This document shows positions 1 to 6,513 of a DNA stretch of 64,000 bases, piece by piece. Location: positions 1-64,000 of the IMG/VR virus record IMGVR_UViG_3300023175_000005. The stretch is one strand, 5' to 3'. The notes under the pieces are model-generated. The model made no database searches and had not been told where the DNA came from. It saw nothing but the letters and a program-made list of their open reading frames with translations. The position numbers and the translations under genes are program-made. Position 1 is the stretch's first letter. Every line of letters starts with the position of its first letter. Source of the DNA: a virus.

Positions 1-33
1 AACGGCTTCGATTTCAATGGCTTACACGGTGAT

Positions 34-57
34 CCTCAGGTGGCCCCTGAGGGGCCT
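34..57. repeat. Overlapping alternative hairpins
   Basis: CCTCAGG (34-40) pairs with CCTGAGG (46-52), loop TGGCC. GGCCCC (43-48) pairs with GGGGCC (52-57), loop TGA. The two stems cannot form together. No U-tract follows, so a simple intrinsic terminator is not supported. Confidence 0.55.
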
Positions 58-97
58 CACTGTGGTGTCACTTGTGAATCATCACATGAGGTTCACC

Positions 98-202
98 TGC
101 TAACCGTTTGAATTTATTGAGAAAATCCTCTGCGGGGTCAGAAGGTTACTACCTTACTACTAGACTCTCTACTACTATAAGAGCGTCACCTAACCGTTTG
201 AA
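98..202 (+). repeat. Direct repeat TAACCGTTTGAA pair
   Basis: The word TAACCGTTTGAA occurs at 101-112 and 191-202, each preceded by CACC (directly, or with TG plus one base between). The second copy is flanked by CTACTACTATAAG (169-181), and a similar word ends at 269. Confidence 0.5.
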
Positions 203-401
203 AACCGTGGAAAAAATCTCCCCTAGTACTACTACGCTACTATACACTTAACTACTATACTACTATAAGTTCAAGTTCATCCACTACTACACTATACACA
301 CAACTCATGTCTTTATAAGTCTTTGTTTCTAATGGATTCTTTTGGCCACTAAGTCATTGTTTTTGTTGGATTCTTTTTTTCATTTTTATATAAAATAAAG
401 C

Positions 402-429
402 TTGCGTATATGTGTAGTTGTGTTATATT
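402..429 (+). promoter_or_regulatory. Early promoter P1
   Basis: TTGCGT, 16-nt spacer, TATATT. It lies 40 nt before the start at 469, which has an AGGAGGG ribosome site at 456-462. Confidence 0.6.
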
Positions 430-468
430 AGTAGTATGTTAACAAAAATGCATATAGGAGGGCAACAT

Positions 469-783
469 ATGCTAAATGGACAAGTTTGTTTAACGGAAGC
501 AGTGCGTGTAGTACTAGTAGAAGAAGACGCACAATGGAAGGCGGAGTTTGAAAAATACGGCTACAACACAGACATGTGGGCAACATATGGGGAATTTGAC
601 GAGGAGTGGCGAGAAGACGTTTTTACAATAGACGTATTTGAAGACGAAACATATGGCTTTATATGCGGCAATGCTAGTGACAGGCGTGTATACGGATTTA
701 CAGTAGACGTGTACAAAGCAGAGGAAGCAGACGGCACGTATAGTTTTTGGATAACAAACGAAGACTACGCTACAATAGGATAA
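469..783 (+). CDS. Small early protein, unknown
   Basis: A 104-residue acidic, Tyr/Trp-rich soluble protein with no recognised domain. The frame is open from 418, but that ATG lies in the promoter. The ATG at 469 has an AGGAGGG site 7 nt upstream and is preferred. First of the plus-strand early cassettes, each with its own promoter. Followed by a 14-bp hairpin (792-828) overlapping the next promoter. Host-takeover function is only inferred from position. Confidence 0.75.
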   Translation: MLNGQVCLTEAVRVVLVEEDAQWKAEFEKYGYNTDMWATYGEFDEEWREDVFTIDVFEDETYGFICGNASDRRVYGFTVDVYKAEEADGTYSFWITNEDYATIG

Positions 784-791
784 AAAAAAGT

Positions 792-828
792 TTGCGCACA
801 GTGCATTTTTTGCTTGCATTGTGCGCAA
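792..828 (+). repeat. Hairpin overlapping the next promoter
   Basis: A 14-nt arm at 792-805 pairs with 815-828 with one G-T pair. The loop is T-rich. The right arm contains the -35 box TTGCAT (814-819) of promoter P2. No U-tract follows the stem, so termination is uncertain. Confidence 0.6.
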
Positions 829-841
829 CTTGTGCTATAGT
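814..841 (+). promoter_or_regulatory. Early promoter P2
   Basis: TTGCAT, 16 nt, TATAGT, with extended -10 TGC just before. Drives the gene at 877. Confidence 0.7.
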
Positions 842-876
842 GTAACTACATTAACAACTGCACATAGTGAGGGCTT

Positions 877-1098
877 ATGCAAAAAAAACTTACACGCACA
901 CAAGTAAACGCAATTACACAAACGTTCCGCAATGCAACTACACTGCAACAACAACTGCACTACTTGCAAAACATGCAGTATAAAAATGGAAGCAGAGTGT
1001 ATGACGTAACGCATTGGGAGGAAGCTATTGAAAGTATTATAGAAGAATTGTGTGAGTGCATGGATGAAAGCGTGTTGCAACACTATAAAGTTTTTTAA
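877..1098 (+). CDS. Small early protein, unknown
   Basis: 73 residues, Gln/Thr-rich at the N-terminus and acidic at the C-terminus; no recognised domain. The GAGGGC ribosome site is 6 nt before the ATG and promoter P2 is just upstream. A 117-codon antisense frame over it (835-1188) has no ribosome site and is treated as a shadow. Confidence 0.75.
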   Translation: MQKKLTRTQVNAITQTFRNATTLQQQLHYLQNMQYKNGSRVYDVTHWEEAIESIIEELCECMDESVLQHYKVF

Positions 1099-1117
1099 GC
1101 AAACGCAAAAAAAATGG

Positions 1118-1146
1118 TTGCACTGTAGCACAAGTTGTGCTATAGT
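1118..1146 (+). promoter_or_regulatory. Early promoter P3 with 17-bp dyad
   Basis: TTGCAC, 17 nt, TATAGT. The promoter lies in an inverted repeat: arm 1117-1133 is complementary to arm 1135-1151 with two mismatches (both G-T), so -35 and -10 sit in opposite arms. Confidence 0.75.
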
Positions 1147-1151
1147 GTAAC

Positions 1152-1170
1152 TATAAACTAAACTAGCATA
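1152..1170 (+). repeat. Repeated 5' leader, copy 1
   Basis: TATAAACTAAACTAGCATA is identical to the leader at 1423-1441 before the next gene. Two neighbouring cassettes share promoter, leader and ribosome site but not coding sequence. Confidence 0.8.
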
Positions 1171-1182
1171 GAGAGGGCAATT

Positions 1183-1380
1183 ATGCAAAATGTTTTCGTT
1201 TTACAATTACAGGGCACAGGCGACAGTGAAACTGCTTGGGAAAATTTTGGCGTGTTTGCTACACAACAGGATTTAGAAAAACGCTTGCGAGAAATTAACA
1301 ACGACTATTTGGATACAGACTTACAGTTTTTTAGACTGTTTGACAATGCACGTATGGAAGTTTGGGAATTAAAAAAATAA
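1183..1380 (+). CDS. Small early protein, unknown
   Basis: 65 residues, mixed charge, aromatic-rich, no recognised domain. GAGAGGG ribosome site at 1171-1177; its leader is shared with the gene at 1452. Ends 8 nt before promoter P4. Confidence 0.75.
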   Translation: MQNVFVLQLQGTGDSETAWENFGVFATQQDLEKRLREINNDYLDTDLQFFRLFDNARMEVWELKK

Positions 1381-1388
1381 AAAAACAC

Positions 1389-1417
1389 TTGACAAGCACT
1401 GTAGTACATGCTATAGT
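1389..1417 (+). promoter_or_regulatory. Early promoter P4 with dyad
   Basis: TTGACA, 17 nt, TATAGT. ACAAGCACTGTAG just inside the -35 is complementary to CTATAGTGCTTGT at the -10 with one G-T pair. Confidence 0.8.
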
Positions 1418-1422
1418 GCTTG

Positions 1423-1441
1423 TATAAACTAAACTAGCATA
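1423..1441 (+). repeat. Repeated 5' leader, copy 2
   Basis: Identical 19-nt leader to 1152-1170, followed by GGAGGG and the ATG at 1452. Confidence 0.8.
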
Positions 1442-1451
1442 GGAGGGTTAT

Positions 1452-1799
1452 ATGCTAAAACTTACAAACAAATATGTTGAAATTGAACGTGACGAAGACT
1501 TGCAGGAGACTTGCACTATTACTGAGTATGCTGTGGAAGGCACAGTAAAACTTGCTATGGATAGCATTTGGAATTACACAGGCAGTGACACTGTGCGTGT
1601 GGATGGTATACAGATAAGAGAAACACTGTATGAAGAAGATGGTGATACTAGCATTATGGTGAACGTGGAGCATGATGCTGCATGGAACATATACACAGAC
1701 ACGGGCTTTGAACGTGCAATTAGTGAGGCGCTTGGTATGGATATTACATTTACAGAGCAAGGCATGCAAGACGACAACTATGCAAGCATGGAGGTGTAA
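1452..1799 (+). CDS. Small early protein, unknown
   Basis: 115 residues, acidic, predicted mixed alpha/beta, no recognised domain. The GGAGGG ribosome site is 7 nt upstream and promoter P4 precedes it. A 123-codon antisense frame (1455-1826) lacks a promoter and ribosome site. Followed by a 26-bp near-palindrome and a terminator-like hairpin. Confidence 0.75.
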   Translation: MLKLTNKYVEIERDEDLQETCTITEYAVEGTVKLAMDSIWNYTGSDTVRVDGIQIRETLYEEDGDTSIMVNVEHDAAWNIYTDTGFERAISEALGMDITFTEQGMQDDNYASMEV

Positions 1800-1816
1800 T
1801 AACACACAGTAGAGGA

Positions 1817-1842
1817 AGTACTGCACTGTACAGTGTAGTACT
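1817..1842. repeat. 26-bp near-perfect palindrome
   Basis: Arms 1817-1829 and 1830-1842 are complementary with a single G-T pair and no loop. It follows the stop of the 1452 gene. It could protect an mRNA end or bind a dimeric protein. Confidence 0.6.
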
Positions 1843-1874
1843 TTCGTATACCTCGTCAGGCCCCGCTGTTGGGG

Positions 1875-1899
1875 TCCGGTTACCGGAAGTATTTTTTTT
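1875..1899 (+). terminator. Probable intrinsic terminator
   Basis: TCCGG (1875-1879), loop TTA, CCGGA (1883-1887), then GTA and eight T. Short but G/C-rich, and placed between a gene end and the next promoter. Confidence 0.5.
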
Positions 1900-1909
1900 A
1901 AATTAGGGG

Positions 1910-1938
1910 TTGACAGGTGTGTGAGACTGTGTTATAGT
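1910..1938 (+). promoter_or_regulatory. Early promoter P5
   Basis: TTGACA, 17 nt, TATAGT, preceded by the recurring AATTAGGGG box seen at several later promoters. Confidence 0.8.
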
Positions 1939-1972
1939 ATGTGTATAAGTTAACAAAACGCCGGAGGGCAAG

Positions 1973-2200
1973 ATGGCTACTGACTTACGTACAACAAACG
2001 AAGACTTTACAATGACACGCTTTTGGGCCGGCTTGGAGCAGAAGGTCCAGGTTACACAGCCGCGTGGTAACACTAACTTAGGCAAGTTGCAGCAAACGGA
2101 CGAGTTCTTTACCAGTTTGCAGTTAACACGAGACGAGGCACGTGCATTAGCATTAGACTTGTTTAAGTTTGCTGAAGGACAGGAAACAGAACAATTTTAA
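1973..2200 (+). CDS. Small early protein, unknown
   Basis: 75 residues, no recognised domain. The C-terminal half is Leu/Ala/Glu-rich and probably helical. GGAGGG ribosome site 5 nt before the ATG. Promoter P5 upstream, and the next promoter starts 10 nt after its stop. Confidence 0.75.
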   Translation: MATDLRTTNEDFTMTRFWAGLEQKVQVTQPRGNTNLGKLQQTDEFFTSLQLTRDEARALALDLFKFAEGQETEQF

Positions 2201-2201
2201 C

Positions 2202-2224
2202 ATTAGGGGTTGACAGCCCCTAAT
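2202..2224 (+). repeat. Hairpin presenting the -35 box
   Basis: ATTAGGGG (2202-2209) is perfectly complementary to CCCCTAAT (2217-2224). The 7-nt loop is TTGACAG, so the whole -35 hexamer of promoter P6 is the loop. Confidence 0.75.
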
Positions 2225-2238
2225 TATTATAGTATAGT
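2210..2238 (+). promoter_or_regulatory. Early promoter P6
   Basis: TTGACA, 17 nt, TATAGT. A second TATAGT one turn earlier (2228-2233) would give an unlikely 12-nt spacer. Confidence 0.8.
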
Positions 2239-2269
2239 GTATATACAGTAACGAACAACGAGGGATACA

Positions 2270-2611
2270 ATGTTTGTAATTTACGAAAACTCATCAACAC
2301 TTATCATGGGCAAGCCAGATCGCCACGGCATTGTTCGTCCAGATTATCGTCAGTCTTATAAGACTATGGCAGCGGCTAAGGCAGCCGTCACACGCATGGC
2401 CAAACTGTGGAGAGCCAACTCACTGTCAGTGTACGAGTCACGAGACAATGATCCTGTGTTCAGGTATGCGATAGCCGAGAAGTCACTGTTCCATAACTTA
2501 ATCGAAAAGCGGCGTGTTCGAAAGAACCTGATGAACGATTCAGAGTTCGTCGAACCGGTGAACACACCTGCACACATGTCACCTGCTTGCGAAACCTATT
2601 GGAGTATGTAA
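2270..2611 (+). CDS. Small early protein, unknown
   Basis: 113 residues, basic (many Arg/Lys), soluble, no recognised domain. The N-terminal half could be a small nucleic-acid-associated fold, but nothing proves this. GAGGG ribosome site at 2260-2264. Followed after one base by another small gene, so the two are probably co-transcribed from P6. Confidence 0.75.
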   Translation: MFVIYENSSTLIMGKPDRHGIVRPDYRQSYKTMAAAKAAVTRMAKLWRANSLSVYESRDNDPVFRYAIAEKSLFHNLIEKRRVRKNLMNDSEFVEPVNTPAHMSPACETYWSM

Positions 2612-2612
2612 G

Positions 2613-2792
2613 ATGAAAGATGTAGCATTGAACTTGGAAAAGCTAGACAACACTCTAGACACGGTAGAAGAACTCGTTCGGGGTCTTTCACTTCGGCCGC
2701 AAGATGAAAAGAGATTGACCGATCTAATCTACGACTTTTGGATGGATGTAGAAGAGTCGGTGGAACTGGCTCCTACAGATTTTCCAAATTAG
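2613..2792 (+). CDS. 59-residue acidic early protein
   Basis: Starts one base after the preceding stop, with GGAG (2601-2604) upstream. Acidic and probably all-helical, rich in Leu/Asp/Glu with a Trp-Met core, no recognised domain. Its stop codon TAG (2790-2792) lies inside the TTAGGGGTTGACA element of promoter P7, so gene end and promoter overlap. Confidence 0.7.
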   Translation: MKDVALNLEKLDNTLDTVEELVRGLSLRPQDEKRLTDLIYDFWMDVEESVELAPTDFPN

Positions 2793-2795
2793 GGG

Positions 2796-2824
2796 TTGAC
2801 ACAGTGCAGCCCCTATGCTATAGT
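2796..2824 (+). promoter_or_regulatory. Early promoter P7
   Basis: TTGACA, 17 nt, TATAGT. TAGGGG (2790-2795) and CCCCTA (2810-2815) form an inverted repeat with the -35 box in the loop. Confidence 0.8.
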
Positions 2825-2861
2825 GTATGTATAGTTAGAAACGTACAAACGGAGGGCTCCA

Positions 2862-3074
2862 ATGTACAACATGTTTACTGAAGAAGGCAACACAAAAGTT
2901 GCAGCACTTGTAGCACAAGCACGCCAATTTGCAGATGTAGACGGTCCTTACAATGCCACAGAACAGGCATGGAATTGGCTGCTAAACGAGTTGGATGCAC
3001 TAGCACGTAATCCTGCTTTTGAAGAAGCAACAGATACAGCAGTGCGTGAAGCCTGCTACGACCGTTTCATATAG
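2862..3074 (+). CDS. Small early protein, unknown
   Basis: 70 residues, Ala-rich and helical, no recognised domain. GGAGGG ribosome site 5 nt upstream. The next gene begins 10 nt after its stop with its own GGAGGG, so both probably share P7. Confidence 0.75.
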   Translation: MYNMFTEEGNTKVAALVAQARQFADVDGPYNATEQAWNWLLNELDALARNPAFEEATDTAVREACYDRFI

Positions 3075-3083
3075 GAGGGCAAG

Positions 3084-3383
3084 ATGGACATTTCCGATCT
3101 TCTTCAAATCATCGCAGTGGTAGCAGCACTAGATGGAGTTCAATCTGACTCTAACCACAACGGAGGTTGGCACGGCGATCATGATAACCCGCAACACGAA
3201 AACGTTGTGATCAATCCTTGGCACGGCAACTCGAGCGGTTACCACGACGGCCAGCTTTATGCACCTGCCAGCCAGTGTGCTAGTGTACGTGAACAGGTAA
3301 CCGACCTAGGCGACCGCTGGAAGATCACCACCATCGAGACCTGCCACGACACCGTTCGAGCAACAAGGTATCAGTGGAAGTAA
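3084..3383 (+). CDS. His-rich small early protein
   Basis: 99 residues. A short hydrophobic N-terminus (about residues 5-18) is followed by a His/Gly/Asn-rich segment (about 24-55), with several His spaced as HxxxHxxH-like clusters that could bind metal. The C-terminus has two Cys. No family recognised. GGAGGG ribosome site 6 nt upstream. Confidence 0.7.
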   Translation: MDISDLLQIIAVVAALDGVQSDSNHNGGWHGDHDNPQHENVVINPWHGNSSGYHDGQLYAPASQCASVREQVTDLGDRWKITTIETCHDTVRATRYQWK

Positions 3384-3473
3384 TCAAGACCCCCCTGCTA
3401 AGTCATTGAAAACAAAGAGAAAATTATTTTGCAAAAAAATGCTAAGTGCTTGTTTTTAAACAAAACAAAAAGC

Positions 3474-3502
3474 TTTACAAGTGCGTATACTTGTGCTATT
3501 GT
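3474..3502 (+). promoter_or_regulatory. Early promoter P8
   Basis: TTTACA, 17 nt, TATTGT. ACAAGT (3477-3482) and ACTTGT (3489-3494) form a perfect dyad within it. Confidence 0.7.
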
Positions 3503-3544
3503 GTATGTATAAGTTAACTAATATGTATACAGAGGAGCATTAGT

Positions 3545-3790
3545 ATGCAAAACAAAGTATTTTTAAACGCACAAAACGCTGCAATTGTTGTAACAGTAAA
3601 CAACAAAGTTGTTGCTACAGACGTACAAACTGCAGACGCACTTGTGCAAGTGTTTTTAACACATAACATTAATGTGCTAAAAGACAATATTATGTGTAGC
3701 AGCAGCATAGACTTTGCAAGTGAAGAGGGCTTTGCTAGTGACGCAAGTGCGCATAATATAATAGACGCTGCATTTGACACATTAGCATAG
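3545..3790 (+). CDS. Small early protein, unknown
   Basis: 81 residues, Val/Ala-rich with alternating pattern (probable beta-strands then helices), no recognised domain. GAGGAG ribosome site upstream, promoter P8 and a strong terminator after it make this an isolated single-gene unit. Confidence 0.75.
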   Translation: MQNKVFLNAQNAAIVVTVNNKVVATDVQTADALVQVFLTHNINVLKDNIMCSSSIDFASEEGFASDASAHNIIDAAFDTLA

Positions 3791-3810
3791 CACTGCTATA
3801 CTAAAGTATT

Positions 3811-3844
3811 GCAAGCACTATACATAATAGTGCTTGCTTTTTTT
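3811..3844 (+). terminator. Intrinsic terminator
   Basis: A perfect 11-bp stem (3811-3821 with 3827-3837), loop ACATA, followed by seven T. The right arm also supplies the -35 box TTGCTT (3834-3839) of the next promoter. Confidence 0.85.
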
Positions 3845-3861
3845 GTTTTTTGTGTTATATT
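3834..3861 (+). promoter_or_regulatory. Early promoter P9 overlapping the terminator
   Basis: TTGCTT, 16 nt (T-rich), TATATT. Same architecture as P1. Confidence 0.55.
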
Positions 3862-3899
3862 AATTGTATAACTTTAACAAGCATATAGGAGGGCTTTAT

Positions 3900-4067
3900 A
3901 TGCAAAAACAATATACACTAGAAGACTTTACTAATTTGGAGTACTACAACAAAATGCGCTGTGCAGACGGAGACGTTGTACAGTACATTGCAAAACGTAA
4001 ACGTGCTAAAACACACTGCCTAATTACTGTAAAAAATAACGTAGTACTAAAAGTGCAAAAATATTAA
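3900..4067 (+). CDS. 55-residue basic early protein
   Basis: Basic, with a Lys/Arg-rich central patch (about residues 32-38), no recognised domain; nucleic-acid contact is possible. The ATG at 3900 follows AGGAGGG by 6 nt and is preferred over the in-frame ATG at 3864, which lies in the leader. The leader and first codons (GCATATAGGAGGGCTTTATATGCAAAA-type) closely match those of the next gene. Confidence 0.7.
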   Translation: MQKQYTLEDFTNLEYYNKMRCADGDVVQYIAKRKRAKTHCLITVKNNVVLKVQKY

Positions 4068-4075
4068 AAAAACAC

Positions 4076-4104
4076 TTGACAAGTGCTATAGTGTGTGCTA
4101 TAGT
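4076..4104 (+). promoter_or_regulatory. Early promoter P10 with dyad
   Basis: TTGACA, 17 nt, TATAGT. The segment 4079-4091 is complementary to 4098-4110 with two G-T pairs. A second CTATAGT lies in the spacer. Confidence 0.8.
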
Positions 4105-4139
4105 GCTTGTATAACGTAACAGCATATGGAGGGCTTTAT

Positions 4140-4409
4140 ATGCAAAATACTACTACTAAAACAGCACGTCAAATTGTGCGCAACATCTTAAAGCAAAACA
4201 ATGTTATGTATTCTCCGCACAGTTACACAAACAAATGTGCAAATCCTGCACTGCGTAACATTTGCTTCCTCACTAAAAACTTAACTCCTACAGTAGTGCA
4301 GCAAATTGCTTCTGCGCTTAATGTTAGCAAAGTACATGCTACCAAGCCTATGTTTTACAATGTGCATCCGGATGCACGTTATTTGCGTATAGTACATTGC
4401 GCAAAATAA
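4140..4409 (+). CDS. Small basic early protein, unknown
   Basis: 89 residues, basic, rich in Thr/Asn, three Cys, no recognised domain. The ATG at 4140 has GGAGGG 6 nt upstream; an in-frame ATG at 4107 lies in the leader. Its leader is nearly the same as that of the 3900 gene although the proteins differ after the first residues. Confidence 0.75.
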   Translation: MQNTTTKTARQIVRNILKQNNVMYSPHSYTNKCANPALRNICFLTKNLTPTVVQQIASALNVSKVHATKPMFYNVHPDARYLRIVHCAK

Positions 4410-4432
4410 TTTAAAAAAATGCAAATTAGGGG

Positions 4433-4461
4433 TTGACAAACGGCTCCTAGTTTGCTATACT
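4433..4461 (+). promoter_or_regulatory. Early promoter P11
   Basis: TTGACA, 17 nt, TATACT, preceded by AATTAGGGG. CAAAC and GTTTG form a dyad in the spacer. Confidence 0.8.
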
Positions 4462-4495
4462 ATATGTATAGTTAGACGCAACGGAGGGCAATCCA

Positions 4496-4693
4496 ATGGC
4501 AGCAATCAAAATTTTTAACTCAGCATACCGTGACTCAGAAGAGCGTTGGTTGGAAATGGACGAAGTGAATGTAGTCACTATGAAGATGGACTACGACAAT
4601 GTTCCTTACATTTTGTTTGAGCACCGTGACTTTCCACTAGGCGCACTGAGCGCAACATTCACAGACGGCAACTGGTACTGTGATTTAAATTAG
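4496..4693 (+). CDS. Small early protein, unknown
   Basis: 65 residues, acidic, probably beta-rich, no recognised domain. GGAGGG ribosome site 8 nt upstream. The stop TAG (4691-4693) is part of the AATTAGGGGTTGACA element of the next promoter. Confidence 0.75.
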   Translation: MAAIKIFNSAYRDSEERWLEMDEVNVVTMKMDYDNVPYILFEHRDFPLGALSATFTDGNWYCDLN

Positions 4694-4696
4694 GGG

Positions 4697-4724
4697 TTGA
4701 CAGCATCTACAGAGATGCTATTAT
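4697..4724 (+). promoter_or_regulatory. Early promoter P12 with dyad spacer
   Basis: TTGACA, 16 nt, TATTAT. AGCATCT (4702-4708) and AGATGCT (4713-4719) form a perfect 7-bp hairpin with a 4-nt loop filling the spacer. Confidence 0.8.
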
Positions 4725-4759
4725 ATAAACATAACGAAACAAAGCCATAGGAGGGTAAC

Positions 4760-5236
4760 ATGGCAACTCGTGCAAGAATTGGAATCGAAAACGCAGACGG
4801 TTCAATCACAACTTCATATCATCACTGGGACGGCTACCCAGCAGGCTTGGGTTTCAACCTAGTCAACAACTGGGCAGACGAAGACTTGCTTGGTGAGGCT
4901 ATCGCACTTGGTGACGCATCACATTGGGCAGACACTATTGGTTCAAAGACAGACTTTGACTGCCGTGACGATAACTATTACAAACAGAATGTCTACTACG
5001 GACGTGACCGTGGCGAGACAGGCGTAGATCCAATCATCTATGATACCTATGCTGTGTTTGAGAAATGCTTCCTACGCAACACACCTTGTGGTGAAGAGTA
5101 TGCTTATGTCTTGCGCTTGGACGGCACTTGGACACAGATTTCAGTATACCACAAAGAGGTCAAGCACGATGCGGAGGATTCAATCCGCACTGCCAAGGCT
5201 CAAATGCAACGATTGATTGATCAGGAGGCAGCATAA
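4760..5236 (+). CDS. Conserved-looking early protein, unknown
   Basis: 158 residues. The start has a beta-hairpin-like segment with Gly-rich and Trp/His residues (HHWDGYPAGLG, about residues 21-31), then an acidic central part and a helical C-terminus. This resembles small phage and plasmid proteins of unknown function. No catalytic motif is seen. GGAGGG ribosome site 7 nt upstream. Its last base is the first base of the next gene (TAATG), so they are translationally coupled. Confidence 0.8.
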   Translation: MATRARIGIENADGSITTSYHHWDGYPAGLGFNLVNNWADEDLLGEAIALGDASHWADTIGSKTDFDCRDDNYYKQNVYYGRDRGETGVDPIIYDTYAVFEKCFLRNTPCGEEYAYVLRLDGTWTQISVYHKEVKHDAEDSIRTAKAQMQRLIDQEAA

Positions 5237-5742
5237 TGCCCAATTGGTGCAACAATTCATTCTCAATCACTGGTAACACTGAAAGCATCAAAGACCTTTG
5301 GGAGGCAGCACAGACTGCCGGCCCAGACGGTGGCTTTGGTTTGCTCAATGCAATCGCTCCTATCGGTGACTGGGAGTATGGTAAGGCTGTAGACACTTGG
5401 GGAACCAAGTGGGATGTCACTGACGAAGGTCTAGAGTTCATCGACAATGGTGACGGCACTGCTAGTATCTCAGGTTGGTTTGACTCAGCATGGTCTCCAC
5501 CTATTGGTGCTTACGAACAGTTGGCAGCGGACTTCGACTCGTGTATAATCGAGTGCTCCTACTACGAACCCGGTATGGACTTTGGTGGCTTTTGGTCTAG
5601 TGAGAACGGCGACGAAGAGTTTGACAATCTACAAGAGCGCTTAGAGCAGCCTACAGAAGAATGGGACGAGCGTTTCACAGCGTTCGAAGTAGAATACGAT
5701 CTACTGTCAGAAGAATGGCGTTTTGAAGAGGAGGAAGCGTGA
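5236..5742 (+). CDS. Api92/YubB-like ferredoxin-fold protein
   Basis: 168 residues beginning MPNWCNNSFSITG, the hallmark N-terminus of the DUF1281/Api92-like family, in which an MPNWC start precedes a ferredoxin-like fold. That family is common on phages and plasmids; its function is not established. The middle contains the Trp/Gly-rich segment typical of the family, and the C-terminal 40 residues are strongly acidic. Coupled by TAATG to the upstream gene and overlapping the downstream one, so it sits in a three-gene unit from P12. Confidence 0.8.
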   Translation: MPNWCNNSFSITGNTESIKDLWEAAQTAGPDGGFGLLNAIAPIGDWEYGKAVDTWGTKWDVTDEGLEFIDNGDGTASISGWFDSAWSPPIGAYEQLAADFDSCIIECSYYEPGMDFGGFWSSENGDEEFDNLQERLEQPTEEWDERFTAFEVEYDLLSEEWRFEEEEA

Positions 5743-5744
5743 AG

Positions 5745-5981
5745 ATGTATATTGAAGGTTTAACAGAGGAGCAATGTGAAATGCTCGACAAGCTTTGGTC
5801 AATGGATACGGTAGAAGAAGTCAACGAGTTTCGCAACACTCTTCCTCGTTTCCGCCAACAGCAGATCGATACACTGATGGAATTGGTTATCCATGAGATG
5901 AAAGAAAAAGAACTGTCTCTAATGGAACGCTATCCCGAAGCAGAAGAAATGCTAGAAAGATTGAAAAAAGATTTCCTTTAG
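5745..5981 (+). CDS. Helical acidic early protein
   Basis: 78 residues from the ATG at 5745, or 80 if the GTG at 5739 is used. The AGAGGAGGAA ribosome site at 5728-5737 fits either. Glu/Leu/Met-rich and probably all-helical; no recognised domain. The stop TAG (5979-5981) lies in the TTTAGGGGTTGACA element of the next promoter. Confidence 0.75.
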   Translation: MYIEGLTEEQCEMLDKLWSMDTVEEVNEFRNTLPRFRQQQIDTLMELVIHEMKEKELSLMERYPEAEEMLERLKKDFL

Positions 5982-5984
5982 GGG

Positions 5985-6012
5985 TTGACACTGCTGCTGT
6001 AGATGCTATAGT
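5985..6012 (+). promoter_or_regulatory. Early promoter P13
   Basis: TTGACA, 16 nt, TATAGT. ACACT (5988-5992) and AGTGT (6010-6014) are complementary across the promoter. Confidence 0.8.
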
Positions 6013-6043
6013 GTATGTATAAGTTGAAACGAGGGCAGTTACA

Positions 6044-6193
6044 ATGACAAAAGAAAACACAGGCGAAGCATTTGGTTACTTCCTAATTGTATTATTTGCA
6101 CTAGGATGGATGGATGTGCTTTGGGTATTTGGAATTGAAAACAGCAAGGACTACACATGGTGGAACTTGATACAGTATTTGGGGAATCTCTAG
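6044..6193 (+). CDS. 49-residue membrane peptide
   Basis: Starts after GAGGGC (6031-6036). One hydrophobic segment (about residues 11-30, Phe/Leu/Val/Trp) predicts a single membrane span, followed by an acidic and Trp-rich tail. No family recognised. Expressed from P13 and probably co-transcribed with the gene after it. Small inner-membrane phage peptides often act on host envelope or transport functions, but that is only a possibility here. Confidence 0.65.
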   Translation: MTKENTGEAFGYFLIVLFALGWMDVLWVFGIENSKDYTWWNLIQYLGNL

Positions 6194-6195
6194 GT

Positions 6196-6348
6196 ATGAA
6201 CGATCTAATCGAAATTGTAGAAGACTTGGAATCAATCGAACTGCACGGTGTAGATAGCACTGCGTTCGAAGCAATCATTGAGAAATGGGAACAGCGTAAG
6301 ACAGAAGCCGAAGAGTTTTTGGAACGTCAATTCGAGATGGAGGTATAA
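6196..6348 (+). CDS. 50-residue acidic early protein
   Basis: Strongly acidic, helical, no recognised domain. The ATG at 6196 lies 3 nt after the preceding stop. The same frame is open back to an ATG at 6157 inside the membrane peptide gene, with AAGGA upstream, which would give 63 residues. The choice is uncertain. Confidence 0.6.
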   Translation: MNDLIEIVEDLESIELHGVDSTAFEAIIEKWEQRKTEAEEFLERQFEMEV

Positions 6349-6356
6349 ACGGAACA

Positions 6357-6489
6357 AGGCAATATTGAGTGGTGGTCAAACCCCTGGTTCTAAAGTTCCA
6401 AAAATGACGTAAAGAGATATATTGCCTGTGGTAGCCTGCGCCACGTTAGAAAATAAGATTGGGCTTAGAGGGTCTGTAGCCTGGCGCAG
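6357..6489 (+). ncRNA. Candidate structured RNA upstream of tRNAs
   Basis: A gene-free stretch with two long-range perfect stems. AGGCAATAT (6357-6365) pairs with ATATTGCCT (6419-6427), and CTGCGCCA (6436-6443) pairs with TGGCGCAG (6482-6489). GGAAC (6351-6355) also matches GTTCC inside the first domain. Neither domain has a tRNA T-arm or CCA end, so they are not simply degenerate tRNAs. They may be processing signals of the tRNA transcript or a separate small RNA. Confidence 0.4.
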
Positions 6490-6513
6490 ACGATAAACTT
6501 CGCCCAGGTACTA

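Larger units (their letters stand above)
1..401. other. Gene-free region with hairpins and repeats
   Basis: No convincing gene is seen on either strand. The left part has two mutually exclusive hairpins sharing bases (CCTCAGG 34-40 with CCTGAGG 46-52, or GGCCCC 43-48 with GGGGCC 52-57) and a third, TGTGA 73-77 with TCACA 82-86. The middle is rich in ACTAC/CTACTATA words. The right part is A/T-rich and leads into the first early promoter. It may hold the end of an upstream transcript or a replication or regulatory site, but nothing in the sequence decides this. Confidence 0.6.
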
